Source: Aminomonas paucivorans DSM 12260
Lineage (GTDB): Bacteria; Synergistota; Synergistia; Synergistales; Synergistaceae
Reading direction: 5' to 3'
DNA: 64,000 nucleotides
NCBI RefSeq assembly: GCF_000165795.1
Contig: NZ_CM001022.1
Location: forward strand, 2,451,812 to 2,515,811
Both the position numbers and the translations under genes were made by a program. The stretch's first letter is position 1. Each line of letters starts with the position of its first letter. Below are positions 8,904 through 17,467 of the stretch, piece by piece. Under the pieces are notes generated by a model, which saw only the letters and a list, made by a program, of their open reading frames with translations, ran no database searches and was not told the origin of the DNA.

Positions 8904-10436
8904 TTAGAGGTGCGTCAGCTCCTCCGGACGGGTCCGGGCGAGGACCGGCTCCCCCCCCCGCCCCCTCCAGGCCACCCCGATGCCCAGGTAGGTGAGCAGG
9001 ATGGCCATGAGGGGGTTCAGCCAGTTCAGGAAGGCGTAGGGGATGTACTGCGCCGTGGGCACCCCCAGGGCCCCGCTCATGTAGGCGCCGCAGGTGTTCC
9101 AGGGCACCAGGGAGGAGGTCATGGTGCCCGCGTCCTCCAACGTCCGGGAGAGCATCCGGGCGTGGAGGCCCTTCTTCTCGAAGGCGCTCTTGAAGATCCG
9201 GCCGGGCATGACCAGGGACAGGTACTGGTCCCCCAGAAAGAGGTTGCTCAGGACGGCGGAGACGATGACGGAGGTCACCAGCCCTCCGACGGTGCGGACC
9301 ATCTTCATGATGGCCTCCAGCACCACGTCCAGGAAACCGCAGCGTTCCATGATGCCCCCGAAGGAGAGGGCGCAGGTGATCAGGGCGATGGTGTTGGCCA
9401 TGGACATCATGCCCCCCCGGGTGAGGAGGGTATCCAGCATCCCCCCCACCTCCCTGGCCAGCGCCGGGGACAGGCCGACCACCTGGTGGTCCGTCAGGAC
9501 CTTGGCCACCGCCCCCAGGTCCGGGGCACCGGCGATCTCCCCCGCCAGGGCGGCGGTGTAGCCGTCCAGGGTGAAACCCAGGACGTCCCCCACGGAGTAG
9601 CCCCCCATGAGGGCCATGGCGGCCCCCGCCGCCACCCCCGAGAAGAGCCCCGGGATGGCGGGACACTTGGCCACGCACAGGGCGATGACGATGATCGGAG
9701 GCACGAAGCCCAGAAGGCTGATGTGGAACTCCCCCGCCAGGATGGCCTGGATGGCGGAGATCTTCGCCCCGTCCAGAGACCCCCCGGCGTACCGGAACCC
9801 CATGACCGTGGCGATGACGCAGACCACCAGGTAGGTGGGGATGGTGGTCCAGCACATGGCCCGGATGTGCTGGAACAGGTCCGTCCCCGCCACCGCCGGG
9901 GCCAGGTTGGTGGTGTCCGACAGGGGGGACATCTTGTCCCCCACGTAGGCCCCGGAGATGATGATCCCCGCCGTCACCGGCGCCGGGATCCCCAGCCCCG
10001 CCCCGATGCCCATGAAGGCGATGCCCACGGTGCCCGCGGTGCTCCAGGAACTGCCCGTGGCCAGGGAGACGATGGAACAGATGATCAGGGCGGTAAGGAG
10101 AAAGACCGAGGGAGACAGGATGGACAGGCCGTAGGAGATCATGCTGGGCACCACCCCCGCGGGGATCCAGGTGCCGATGATCATGCCGATGATGTAGAGA
10201 ATCAGCATGGCCTGCATGGCCATCATGATGCCCTGGATCATCCCCTCCTCGATGTTCGTCCAGGGACGTTTCAGGACGAACCGACCCACCAGGGCCGCCA
10301 GGGTGGCGGCCACCACGATGGGGATGTGCACCGAGACCTCCCAGTACAGCACCCCCGCTCCGATGAAGACGCCGCTGAAGAACAGGACCGCCAATGCCTC
10401 CGCCAACGTGGGTTTTCGACCGATCTGTTCGGACAT
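8904..10436 (-). CDS. NhaC-superfamily Na+/H+ antiporter-like transporter
   Basis: Polytopic inner-membrane transporter of 510 residues in the NhaC family. Typical elements are [50 protein letters not shown] and a C-terminal block [16 protein letters not shown] 10436 is preceded by GGGGAGGTAGG; an upstream open stretch lacks a start with a ribosome site. It follows the lysine 2,3-aminomutase gene on the same strand after 168 bp. NhaC-superfamily members near lysine genes (LysW-type) have been predicted to carry lysine, so a lysine or beta-lysine role is an attractive alternative to simple Na+/H+ exchange. That is inference from context. Confidence 0.92.
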   Translation of the reverse strand: MSEQIGRKPTLAEALAVLFFSGVFIGAGVLYWEVSVHIPIVVAATLAALVGRFVLKRPWTNIEEGMIQGIMMAMQAMLILYIIGMIIGTWIPAGVVPSMISYGLSILSPSVFLLTALIICSIVSLATGSSWSTAGTVGIAFMGIGAGLGIPAPVTAGIIISGAYVGDKMSPLSDTTNLAPAVAGTDLFQHIRAMCWTTIPTYLVVCVIATVMGFRYAGGSLDGAKISAIQAILAGEFHISLLGFVPPIIVIALCVAKCPAIPGLFSGVAAGAAMALMGGYSVGDVLGFTLDGYTAALAGEIAGAPDLGAVAKVLTDHQVVGLSPALAREVGGMLDTLLTRGGMMSMANTIALITCALSFGGIMERCGFLDVVLEAIMKMVRTVGGLVTSVIVSAVLSNLFLGDQYLSLVMPGRIFKSAFEKKGLHARMLSRTLEDAGTMTSSLVPWNTCGAYMSGALGVPTAQYIPYAFLNWLNPLMAILLTYLGIGVAWRGRGGEPVLARTRPEELTHL

Positions 10437-10604
10437 GCCTACCTCCCCTTTCCGGGACGAACGGATGTGGTCCGGCCTGCAAAACACCCTTCCCCCGCGA
10501 TGGTTCCTTCCTCCCCCCCCTCTTTCCACGCCCATCGGTTCCTCTCGCGAAGGGGGAGGGAACGGGCCCCGGTCCGCAGCGAGGCTCGCCCCCTCCCCTT
10601 CCTC

Positions 10605-11873
10605 TCAGCTCCCTTGGTGCGTCCCCCGTTCCCGACGGCTCAGGGCGGCGGGTTCCAGGGAGATGGAGTCTCCTTCCAGCAGGGGGATCAGCCCCTCCCG
10701 GGAAAAGCCCTTCTGCCGGTCGCAGAAGGCGGCGCAGTGTTCGGGACAGCGGCTGATCCGATCCGCAGGCTCCGCGTAGGTGCTGAACACCCCCTCGTAG
10801 TTCCGCAGTACCACCCGCTTGTCCGACATGGACACCAGGTAGTTGGGCAGGAGGGGGATCTTCCCCCCGCCCCCGGGGGCGTCCACGATGAACGTGGGCA
10901 CCGCCATGCCGGAGGTGTGTCCCCGCAGGTACTCCATGATCTCCAGGCCCTTGGCCACGGGGGTGCGGAAATGCTCGATCCCCTGGGAGAGGTCGCACTG
11001 GTAGATGTAGTAGGGCCGCACCCGGAGGGTCAAAAGCTGCTGGTTCAGCTCCCGGAAGACGTAGGGACAGTCGTTGACCCCCTTGAGGAGCACCGACTGG
11101 TTCCCCAGGGGGATTCCCGCGTTCGCCAGCTTGGCGCAGGCCGCCCGGGACTGGGGGGTGATCTCCCGGGGGTGGTTGAAGTGGGTGTTCACCCACACCG
11201 GGTGGTGTCGCTTGAGGAGGGCGCAGAGGTCGTCGGTGATCCTCTGGGGCATCACCACGGGGGTCCGGGTCCCGAACCGGACGATCTCCACGTGGGGGAT
11301 GGAGCCCACCTCCGTGAGCACCCAGTCCAGAGTCCCGTCGTCCACCAGGAAGGGGTCCCCCCCGGTGAAGAGCACGTCCCGGAAGGTGGGGGTCCGACGG
11401 ATATAGTCCAGGGCTGCGGCGATCCGATCCCGGGAGTAGGCGTGGTCCGTCTCCCCCGCCTTCCGGCGCCGGGTACAGTGGCGGCAGTACATGGAGCACT
11501 GGTCCGTGAGGAGCAGGATCCCCCGGTCGGGGTAGCGATGGGTCAGCCCCGGCACGGGGGAGTCCACGTCCTCGTGCAGGGGGTCCCGAAGGTCCGTCTC
11601 CGCCACGTGGGTTTCCAGGATGGAGGGCACCGCCTGGCGGCGCACCGGGTCCTCCGGGTCCTTCGGATCGATCAGACTGGCGTAGTAGGGAGTGATGGCC
11701 ATACGCAGGGCCCCCAGGCTCTCCTGGATCTCCCGGGCCTCCGGATCGCTCAGGGGGATCACCCTCCGCAGCACCTCCACGGTGGTGATCCGGTTCGCCA
11801 CCTGCCAGCGCCAGTCGTTCCACTGGGCTTCCGTCACGTCCTTCCACAGTTCGATGTCCCTGTAGTCCCGCAA
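10605..11873 (-). CDS. kamA: Lysine 2,3-aminomutase (radical SAM, PLP)
   Basis: Converts L-lysine to L-beta-lysine using S-adenosylmethionine, a [4Fe-4S] cluster and PLP. From TTG 11873 (AGGAGG 8 nt upstream) the protein has 422 residues. The radical-SAM cysteines are C126, C130 and C133 (CSMYCRHC), the PLP lysine is K338 in DAPGGGGKIPLLPNY, and Asp294 and Asp331 align with the two aspartates that bind the lysine epsilon-amino group in the clostridial enzyme. These aspartates argue against glutamate 2,3-aminomutase. A C-terminal CPEHCAAFC matches the zinc site. The numbering is one off from the clostridial enzyme, which supports TTG; an ATG at 11912 would add 13 unaligned residues. No kamDE or ablB acetyltransferase is adjacent, so fermentation versus osmolyte synthesis is unresolved. 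Confidence 0.95.
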   Translation of the reverse strand: MRDYRDIELWKDVTEAQWNDWRWQVANRITTVEVLRRVIPLSDPEAREIQESLGALRMAITPYYASLIDPKDPEDPVRRQAVPSILETHVAETDLRDPLHEDVDSPVPGLTHRYPDRGILLLTDQCSMYCRHCTRRRKAGETDHAYSRDRIAAALDYIRRTPTFRDVLFTGGDPFLVDDGTLDWVLTEVGSIPHVEIVRFGTRTPVVMPQRITDDLCALLKRHHPVWVNTHFNHPREITPQSRAACAKLANAGIPLGNQSVLLKGVNDCPYVFRELNQQLLTLRVRPYYIYQCDLSQGIEHFRTPVAKGLEIMEYLRGHTSGMAVPTFIVDAPGGGGKIPLLPNYLVSMSDKRVVLRNYEGVFSTYAEPADRISRCPEHCAAFCDRQKGFSREGLIPLLEGDSISLEPAALSRRERGTHQGS

Positions 11874-12265
11874 CGTCTCCACCTCCTCGCCGGACCGCGA
11901 AGGGTCCGGCATCCGGCCCGAAGGGCCTTCCCCTCCCGTCGGCGGATCCTCCGCCGGGAGGATGCGATCTTCCCGTGTACCGCCTTCCCTTCCCCCTCGC
12001 TTCCCGCTTCCTCGGGCCCGACGCCGGACACGACGCCATCATGGGGAGCGCGAGAACGCACCTTCGGCTTCCGTAAATTTTGAAACTTCGATTTCGGATT
12101 ACCTGTGGGGGTCTTGCCCTAGAGGATAGAAAACTCGCAAGATAGGGTCAATTCTGCACCTTGTCGTGCCTTTTGGCCGCTGTACCCACCAACCTGCACA
12201 AATGGATACTCCACACAGGGGTTCGAGACGCCGGAAGGACCCGGGAAGCGGGAGGGGCGGAGGGA
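11874..12265. other. Gene-free stretch: kamA leader with stacked hairpins and recQ 3' flank
   Basis: The 392 bp between kamA and recQ hold no convincing gene. Read on the minus strand, the part after the promoter is a leader of about 240 nt. It carries an ATCCTCC/GGAGGAT hairpin near 11943-11963, a GGCCC/GGGCC hairpin near 11914-11926 and a CCGGACC/GGTCCGG hairpin near 11890-11910, the last just before the ribosome site. The segment 12060-12200 is markedly AT-richer than its surroundings. I could not match it to a known riboswitch. Confidence 0.5.
12123..12151 (-). promoter_or_regulatory. sigma70-type promoter of kamA
   Basis: Minus-strand TTGACC (12151-12146) and TATCCT (12128-12123) are spaced by 17 bp within an AT-rich island. 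A transcript starting near 12116 would have a roughly 240-nt untranslated leader before kamA. Confidence 0.6.
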
Positions 12266-14065
12266 TCAGGGGGATTCGGAAAGCAGCTGCAGGAACCGGT
12301 CCCCGTAGCGACGGAGCTTGGACTCCCCCACCCCGGGGACCTCCAGGAACTCCTCGGGGGTGGAGGGACGGAGGCGGCACAGGGCCCGGAGGGTGCTGTC
12401 CGGGAAGACCACGTAGGGGGGCACCCCCTGCTCCTCGGCGATGCGCCGCCGCAGGGCCCGAAGGGTCTCGAAGAGGTCCTCCGCCGCCTCCTCCCGGGGG
12501 GTCCAGAACCCCTCCGCCCGGGAGCGGGGAACCCGACGGGGGAGGAGCACCCGGTCCTGCCCCTTGAGGAAGGTCCAGGCCCGGGGGGTGAAGGTGGCCA
12601 CCGGCCGGTCGTCGTCGGAGAGGGCCAGGTATCCCTCCGCCGCCAGGGTGTCCACCAGGTCCCGGATCCCCTCCCGGGGCATGTCCCGCAGCAGCCCCCA
12701 GGTGGAGAGTTCCTGGAACCCCAGGGACCGGACCTCCCGGTCCAGCCCCCCCTTGAGCACCTTCGTCAGGAGGGCGGGGGAAAAGCGCCTGCCCCCGGCT
12801 CGCTCCCCCATGCGGTACACGCAGGACAGGACCATCTTGGTCTCCAGGGTGGCGTCCCGCAGCTCCGTCCCGTCGTCGCAGGAGCCGCAGTTGCCGCAGC
12901 GCTCCGGCACGTCCCGATCCCCGAAGTAGCGCAGCAGGGTCCCCCGGAGACACCGGGGGGTGTGGCAGTAGTCCACCATGGCCTGGAGCTTGCGGAAGCC
13001 CTGGCGCCGCGCCTCCTCCCCCTCCGCCTGCCCCACCAGGAACCGGGCGGTGGCCACGTCCCCGGGGGCGTAGAGAAGGAGGCACTCGCTCCGCTCCCCG
13101 TCCCGCCCCGCCCGGCCCGCCTCCTGGTAGTACCCGTCCAGGCTCAGGGGCATGTTGTAGTGCACCACGAAGCGCACGTCGGACTTGTCGATGCCCATGC
13201 CGAAGGCGTTGGTGGCCACCATCACCGGGGCCCGGTCCCGCACGAAGGCCTCCTGGTTCGCCTCCCGCTCCTCGTCCTCCAGCCCCGCGTGGTAGCGCAC
13301 CGCCCCCACCCCCCGGTCCCGGAGGAAGGCGCACACCTCCTCCACCGCCTTGCGGGTGGCGCAGTACACGATGCCCGAGCGGCTGCCCCGGGGTCCCAGG
13401 AAGTCCCGCAGAAAGGCCTTCTTGTCCCGGGGACGCTCCACCCGGAAGGAGAGGTTGGGCCGGTCGAAGCCCGTGGAGAGCACCAGGGGGTCCCGCAGCC
13501 CCAGACGCAGGACGATGTCCTCCCGCACCTCCGGGGTGGCGGTGGCGGTGAAGGCCCCCAGGGGGGGGCGGTGGGAGAGCCGGGCCAAGGCCTCGGGGAT
13601 GCGCAGGTAGGAGGGGCGGAAGTCGTGGCCCCACTGGGAGACGCAGTGGGCCTCGTCCACCACGAAGAGGTTCACCCACAGGGATTCCAGCACCTGGAGG
13701 AAGAAGGGGGTCTCCAGGCGCTCCGGGGCCACGTAGAGCAGGCAGGGGCTCTCGGTGCGCAGCCGCCGGAGGATCCGGGGCCACTCCCCCTCCGGCAGGG
13801 CGCTGTGCAGGGCCTCCGCCGCCACCCCGCTCTCCCGGAGGGCGTCCACCTGGTCCTTCATGAGGGAGATGAGGGGGGACACCACCAGGGTCACCCCCTC
13901 CCGGGCCAGGGCGGGGATCTGGTAGCACAGGGACTTTCCCGCCCCCGTGGGCATCACCCCCAAGGCGTCCCGTCCCTCCAGGAGGGCGGTCACCAGGGGC
14001 TCCTGCCCGGGGCGGAAGGAACGGTAGCCGAAGACGTGACGCAGCAGGGAGAGCGGGTCGGGCAA
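12266..14065 (-). CDS. recQ: ATP-dependent DNA helicase RecQ
   Basis: 3'-5' DNA helicase acting in recombination and fork repair, 599 residues. Order of parts: motif 0 FGYRSFRPGQ, Walker A MPTGAGKS (about 38-45), DEAHCVSQWGHDFRPSY, TATATPEVREDI, then helicase motifs V/VI (NAFGMGIDKSDVRFVVHY, YYQEAGRAGRDG). A zinc-binding C-terminal region (CHTPRCLRGTLLRYFGD...CGNCGSCDD) follows, then a winged helix and a C-terminal HRDC domain (RALCRLRPSTPEEFLEVPGVG). I chose TTG 14065 because AAAAAGGAG lies about 9 nt upstream; another TTG at 14098 adds 11 residues with only a G-run upstream. Full length for the family. Confidence 0.97.
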   Translation of the reverse strand: MPDPLSLLRHVFGYRSFRPGQEPLVTALLEGRDALGVMPTGAGKSLCYQIPALAREGVTLVVSPLISLMKDQVDALRESGVAAEALHSALPEGEWPRILRRLRTESPCLLYVAPERLETPFFLQVLESLWVNLFVVDEAHCVSQWGHDFRPSYLRIPEALARLSHRPPLGAFTATATPEVREDIVLRLGLRDPLVLSTGFDRPNLSFRVERPRDKKAFLRDFLGPRGSRSGIVYCATRKAVEEVCAFLRDRGVGAVRYHAGLEDEEREANQEAFVRDRAPVMVATNAFGMGIDKSDVRFVVHYNMPLSLDGYYQEAGRAGRDGERSECLLLYAPGDVATARFLVGQAEGEEARRQGFRKLQAMVDYCHTPRCLRGTLLRYFGDRDVPERCGNCGSCDDGTELRDATLETKMVLSCVYRMGERAGGRRFSPALLTKVLKGGLDREVRSLGFQELSTWGLLRDMPREGIRDLVDTLAAEGYLALSDDDRPVATFTPRAWTFLKGQDRVLLPRRVPRSRAEGFWTPREEAAEDLFETLRALRRRIAEEQGVPPYVVFPDSTLRALCRLRPSTPEEFLEVPGVGESKLRRYGDRFLQLLSESP

Positions 14066-14147
14066 GGGGGAGGTCTCCTTTTTCTCGGGGGCTGGCAAGC
14101 CCCCCCATGATACCCCAGCCCTCGAAGGTGCGCCCTCGAAAACGCCC

Positions 14148-15056
14148 CTAGCCCTTCAGGGCCTCCACGATCTGCCGGATGTGGAGGTCCGCGTCCCCGT
14201 AGGGGACCTGGCAGGTGCCCACCATCCGGTGTCCCCCGCCCCCGTGGCGGAGCATGAGGCTGCCCACGTCCACGGCGCAGGTGCGGTTGAGGACGCTGTA
14301 GCCGCAGGCGATGGCCACGTTCTGCTTCTGCCTGCCGTCCACGATCCACACCGACACGTTCTGCCCCGGGTAGAGGCTGTAGATGAGGAAACGGTTCCCC
14401 GCGTAGATGGGGGAGACGTCCCGCAGGTCCGTGAGGATGACGTTGCCCTCCACCTCCGTGTGCTCCCGCACCATGTCCTCGAAGAGGCGCGCCTGCTCCA
14501 GATAGAGGTCCACCCGTTCCGCCACGTCGGGAAGGGCCAGGATCTCGTGGATGCCCATGTGGCGGCAGTGGTTGATGAGTTCCCCCATGAGCTGGTAGTT
14601 GCTGATGCGAAACTCCCGGAAGCGTCCCAGGCCCGTGCGGGGGTCCGACAGGAAGCCCAGCAGCACCCAACCCGTGGGGTGGAGGATCTCCTCCCGGGTG
14701 AGCTGCCCCGAGTCCACCCGGTCCACCGCCTCGATCATGGCCTCGCAGTCGGGAAACCGCGTCGCCCCGCCGTAGTATTCGTAGACCACCCGGGCGGCGG
14801 AGGGGGCGAGACGGCTTTCCCCCTTCACGTCCTGGGACCAGCCCACCCGTTCCACCTCGGAGCTGTGGTGGTCGAACCACATGCCACACCCCGGGACGAA
14901 GGGCACGTTGGCCAGCACGTCGTCCTCCGTGGGCTGGAAGAGCCCGTCCTGCAGGTCCTTGGGGTGGACGAAGACCCAGGAATCCACCACCCCCGCCTCC
15001 TTCAGGAGCATCCCACAGATCAGTCCGTCGAAATCCGAGCGCGTCACGAGCCGCAT
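14148..15056 (-). CDS. DHH-family phosphoesterase
   Basis: Cytoplasmic metal-dependent phosphoesterase of 302 residues. The N-terminus has the first metal-ligand motif (RSDFDGLICG, residues 6-15), DHHSSE at 62-67 is the DHH motif, and the C-terminal DHHA1-type domain contains RHGGGGHRMVGTCQV. Relatives include exopolyphosphatases, cyclic-dinucleotide or nanoRNA phosphodiesterases and RecJ-like proteins; length and motifs fit the exopolyphosphatase-related group best, but the substrate is not determinable. ATG 15056 has GAGGAGG about 9 nt upstream. It lies about 180 bp downstream of the mscS-like gene on the same strand and about 80 bp upstream of recQ. Confidence 0.88.
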   Translation of the reverse strand: MRLVTRSDFDGLICGMLLKEAGVVDSWVFVHPKDLQDGLFQPTEDDVLANVPFVPGCGMWFDHHSSEVERVGWSQDVKGESRLAPSAARVVYEYYGGATRFPDCEAMIEAVDRVDSGQLTREEILHPTGWVLLGFLSDPRTGLGRFREFRISNYQLMGELINHCRHMGIHEILALPDVAERVDLYLEQARLFEDMVREHTEVEGNVILTDLRDVSPIYAGNRFLIYSLYPGQNVSVWIVDGRQKQNVAIACGYSVLNRTCAVDVGSLMLRHGGGGHRMVGTCQVPYGDADLHIRQIVEALKG

Positions 15057-15235
15057 GGCGAAGCCACCTCCTCAGGCATCTGTCCTTCCCGACCGCGTCC
15101 CGCGGGGACCGAGCCCGGGGAGGTTCGGGAAAGGCCTCGGGAAGGGAGACGGACCCCGGGGCCGGGACAACCCGATTCTACAACGTCTTCCCGGGCGACC
15201 CCAGGGCTTCGCGGGGGCCCCTCGGGAAGGGTGGC

Positions 15236-17464
15236 TCACCTCGGGGCCCCGTCGTTCCCCTTCGGGAAGGGGTCCCCCGCGGGGAAACGGACGTCCATGA
15301 GCCCGCCGGGGACAATGTCGATCCCCGCGGCGGGGAGGCTCTCCGCCAGGGCGAAGCGCAGGTCGCTTCGGGCATCCTCCAGGATGCGCCCCGACCGGAC
15401 CAGCTCCTCCTGGGACAGGAAGACGGTGAGTCGGAAGAGGAGGGCGCTGTTTTGAAACTCCGCGAAGCGCACGTAGGGTTCCGGATCCGCCAGGACGCGG
15501 GGGTGGGCCTCCGCCGCCTCCAGCATCAGGCGGCGCACCGTCCCGGGGTCGGAACCGTAGGCCACGGTGACGTCCACCTTGACCTTCACGGTCCGGTGAG
15601 CGTAGGTACGGTTGCGGATCTTGTCCCCCAGAAAAGCGCTGTTGGGGAGGAAGAGGTCCACCCCGTCGAAGGTGCGCACGTGGGCGGTGCGGGAGTCGAT
15701 CTCCTTCACCACGGCATACTCCCCGTCGATCTCGATGATGTCCCGGATGCGCACGGGCTTCTCCACCATAAGGATGAGGCCGCTGATGAGGTTTCGAAAG
15801 AAGTCCTGGGCTCCCACGCCGATCCCGATGGCCACGGCGCCTCCCAGGAAGGCGAAGGCGGTGAGGGGGATGTGCACCACGTGCAGGGCGAAGAGCACCA
15901 GCCCCGCCACGAAGAGGTAGTACACCAGCCGCTGGAGCAGCAGGGCCAGGTGGATGTCCCGCTTCTCGTTGGCGTGGATCCGGGCCCGGACGATCCGGGA
16001 GAGAAGGTTGGCCAGGAAGACCCCGGCCAGGAGGATCCCCAGGGCCTGCACCACCTTGCCCAGGGTGACGGAACGCCCCTCCACCACCCACAGCTCCCGC
16101 TCCCAGGCCACCCCCGCCGCCTGGGAGACCGCCGCCTGGGCGTTCCGCCACCACCCCACCTTGGTCTCCCGAGAGGCGATCTCGTCGGAGAAACGCCCCG
16201 AGAGGGCTTGAAGGGCCAGGAACCGGGCGATGGTCTCCAGGGTCTGTTCCCGGGTCTCCGCGATGCCCCGGAGCAGCTCCGACCGGACGCCCCCTTCTCC
16301 CTCCCCTTTTTCGGCGGGAAGGCTTCGGACCAGGGATTCCACCTGGGTCTGGAAACTCGCCAGGACCTGTTGCCGCTCCGTCACGGTCTCCCGGAGGAAG
16401 GCGATCCAGAGGTCGTTCTCCTCCTTCCAGCGGTGGAGCATGGACACCTCCGGGGCCTCGTCTCCCCCCTTCAGGAGGCTGTAGCGCCGTTCCCAGACCT
16501 GGCGGGTCTGAAGGAGAACCTGCTCCGCCTGCCGCGCCTGATCCTCCAGACGCTGGTACAGGGAGAGCAGCAGGTCCAGGGCCTCCCCCTCCGGGTCCTC
16601 CTTTCCCCCCCGAGCCCCTCCCCGGCGGGCCAGGAGTCCCGTCAGGTCCGCCTGGTGCTCCTCGTTTTGCCGCGCCCAGCGGGCGAAGAGGTTCAGCTTC
16701 TCCTCCACCAGGTGCCGTTGGGCCTCGAGGTCCTGGGCGCTGTAGCCCACCTTGGGGAGCAGGGCGCTCAGGAGCTGTGCATCCCGGTCCCGTCCCGCGG
16801 TCAGGAGAAGCTGCTCCGCCTCTATTCCCTTCATGCGAAGCTCCAGGCTCGCCAGGGCGGCCCGGCACAGGCGCTCGTCCAGGAGGGCGGCCTCCAGCTT
16901 CCAGGCGACCCGCAGCCTCTCCCGGCGGGAAAGCCCCGCCTGGTCCAGCCTTTCCCGCAGCACCCGCTGCTCCGCCTGGGCGTTCTTGAGTTCGTCCAGG
17001 TCGGACTCCCGGTCTGCGGCGTAGGACCGTTTGAGGAACCGGTCCTTGTCCAGACGCCGCTGGGCGTTCTCCATGCGGTCCCGGATCCCGTCCAGGAGGG
17101 AAAGGGGGTAGGGAGGAGCCCCCTCCGGAAACGCCGGCCCCTGATCCGCCGAGAGGACCTTCCTCCGGGTCTCCAGCTCCCCGAGCCAGCGACGCTCCGC
17201 CTGGATCCGCAGGACCAGGTTGCGGAGCACCGCCAGGTTGTCGCTGTACTCCCGCAGGTCCTCCAGGGGCACCCCCAGGCGGGCGGCGTTCTGGGAGGTC
17301 TCGTCCCGACGTGCCGCGGCGATCTCCTGGTCCAGCCGGTGGAGGTCCGGGAGGGACACCTCCCCGGTGGCGCCGGCCGTCTCCTGTCCCCGGGCGGGAA
17401 GGCCCCCCAGGGACAGGCAGGCCAGGGCGAGGCAGCAGAGCAGAAACCGTTTGATGGGTCTCAT
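15236..17464 (-). CDS. Large MscS-family mechanosensitive channel with N-terminal coiled-coil region
   Basis: Exported membrane protein of 742 residues. A signal peptide (MRPIKRFLLCCLALACLSLGG) is followed by some 400 residues of charged, heptad-like helical sequence predicted to be periplasmic. After several membrane helices comes the MscS core: GGAVAIGIGVGAQDFFRNLISGLILMVEKPVRIRD and the beta domain (DGEYAVVKEIDSRTAHVRTFDGVDLFLPNSAFL). The layout resembles MscK/YbdG-type large channels that release solutes on osmotic downshock. ATG 17464 begins only 3 nt after the stop of the GNAT-ligase gene, so it belongs to that operon. A role in releasing an accumulated product is possible but speculative. 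Confidence 0.92.
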   Translation of the reverse strand: MRPIKRFLLCCLALACLSLGGLPARGQETAGATGEVSLPDLHRLDQEIAAARRDETSQNAARLGVPLEDLREYSDNLAVLRNLVLRIQAERRWLGELETRRKVLSADQGPAFPEGAPPYPLSLLDGIRDRMENAQRRLDKDRFLKRSYAADRESDLDELKNAQAEQRVLRERLDQAGLSRRERLRVAWKLEAALLDERLCRAALASLELRMKGIEAEQLLLTAGRDRDAQLLSALLPKVGYSAQDLEAQRHLVEEKLNLFARWARQNEEHQADLTGLLARRGGARGGKEDPEGEALDLLLSLYQRLEDQARQAEQVLLQTRQVWERRYSLLKGGDEAPEVSMLHRWKEENDLWIAFLRETVTERQQVLASFQTQVESLVRSLPAEKGEGEGGVRSELLRGIAETREQTLETIARFLALQALSGRFSDEIASRETKVGWWRNAQAAVSQAAGVAWERELWVVEGRSVTLGKVVQALGILLAGVFLANLLSRIVRARIHANEKRDIHLALLLQRLVYYLFVAGLVLFALHVVHIPLTAFAFLGGAVAIGIGVGAQDFFRNLISGLILMVEKPVRIRDIIEIDGEYAVVKEIDSRTAHVRTFDGVDLFLPNSAFLGDKIRNRTYAHRTVKVKVDVTVAYGSDPGTVRRLMLEAAEAHPRVLADPEPYVRFAEFQNSALLFRLTVFLSQEELVRSGRILEDARSDLRFALAESLPAAGIDIVPGGLMDVRFPAGDPFPKGNDGAPR

Positions 17465-17467
17465 GGT

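Noticed and set aside
8556-12083. Very long open frames on the plus strand opposite nhaC and kamA
   Set aside because: They are shadows caused by high GC and third-position G/C bias; composition is Gly/Pro/His/Arg-rich with no motifs, while the minus strand has clear conserved proteins.
11874-12116. Lysine riboswitch in the kamA leader
   Set aside because: Only a GCCGAAG-like fragment matches; the AGAGGTGC core and the expected helices are missing.
12205-12240. tRNA-like GGGGTTCGAGACGCC sequence on the plus strand upstream of kamA
   Set aside because: The bases around the TTCGA do not form a 5-bp T-stem and no acceptor or anticodon arm can be built around it.
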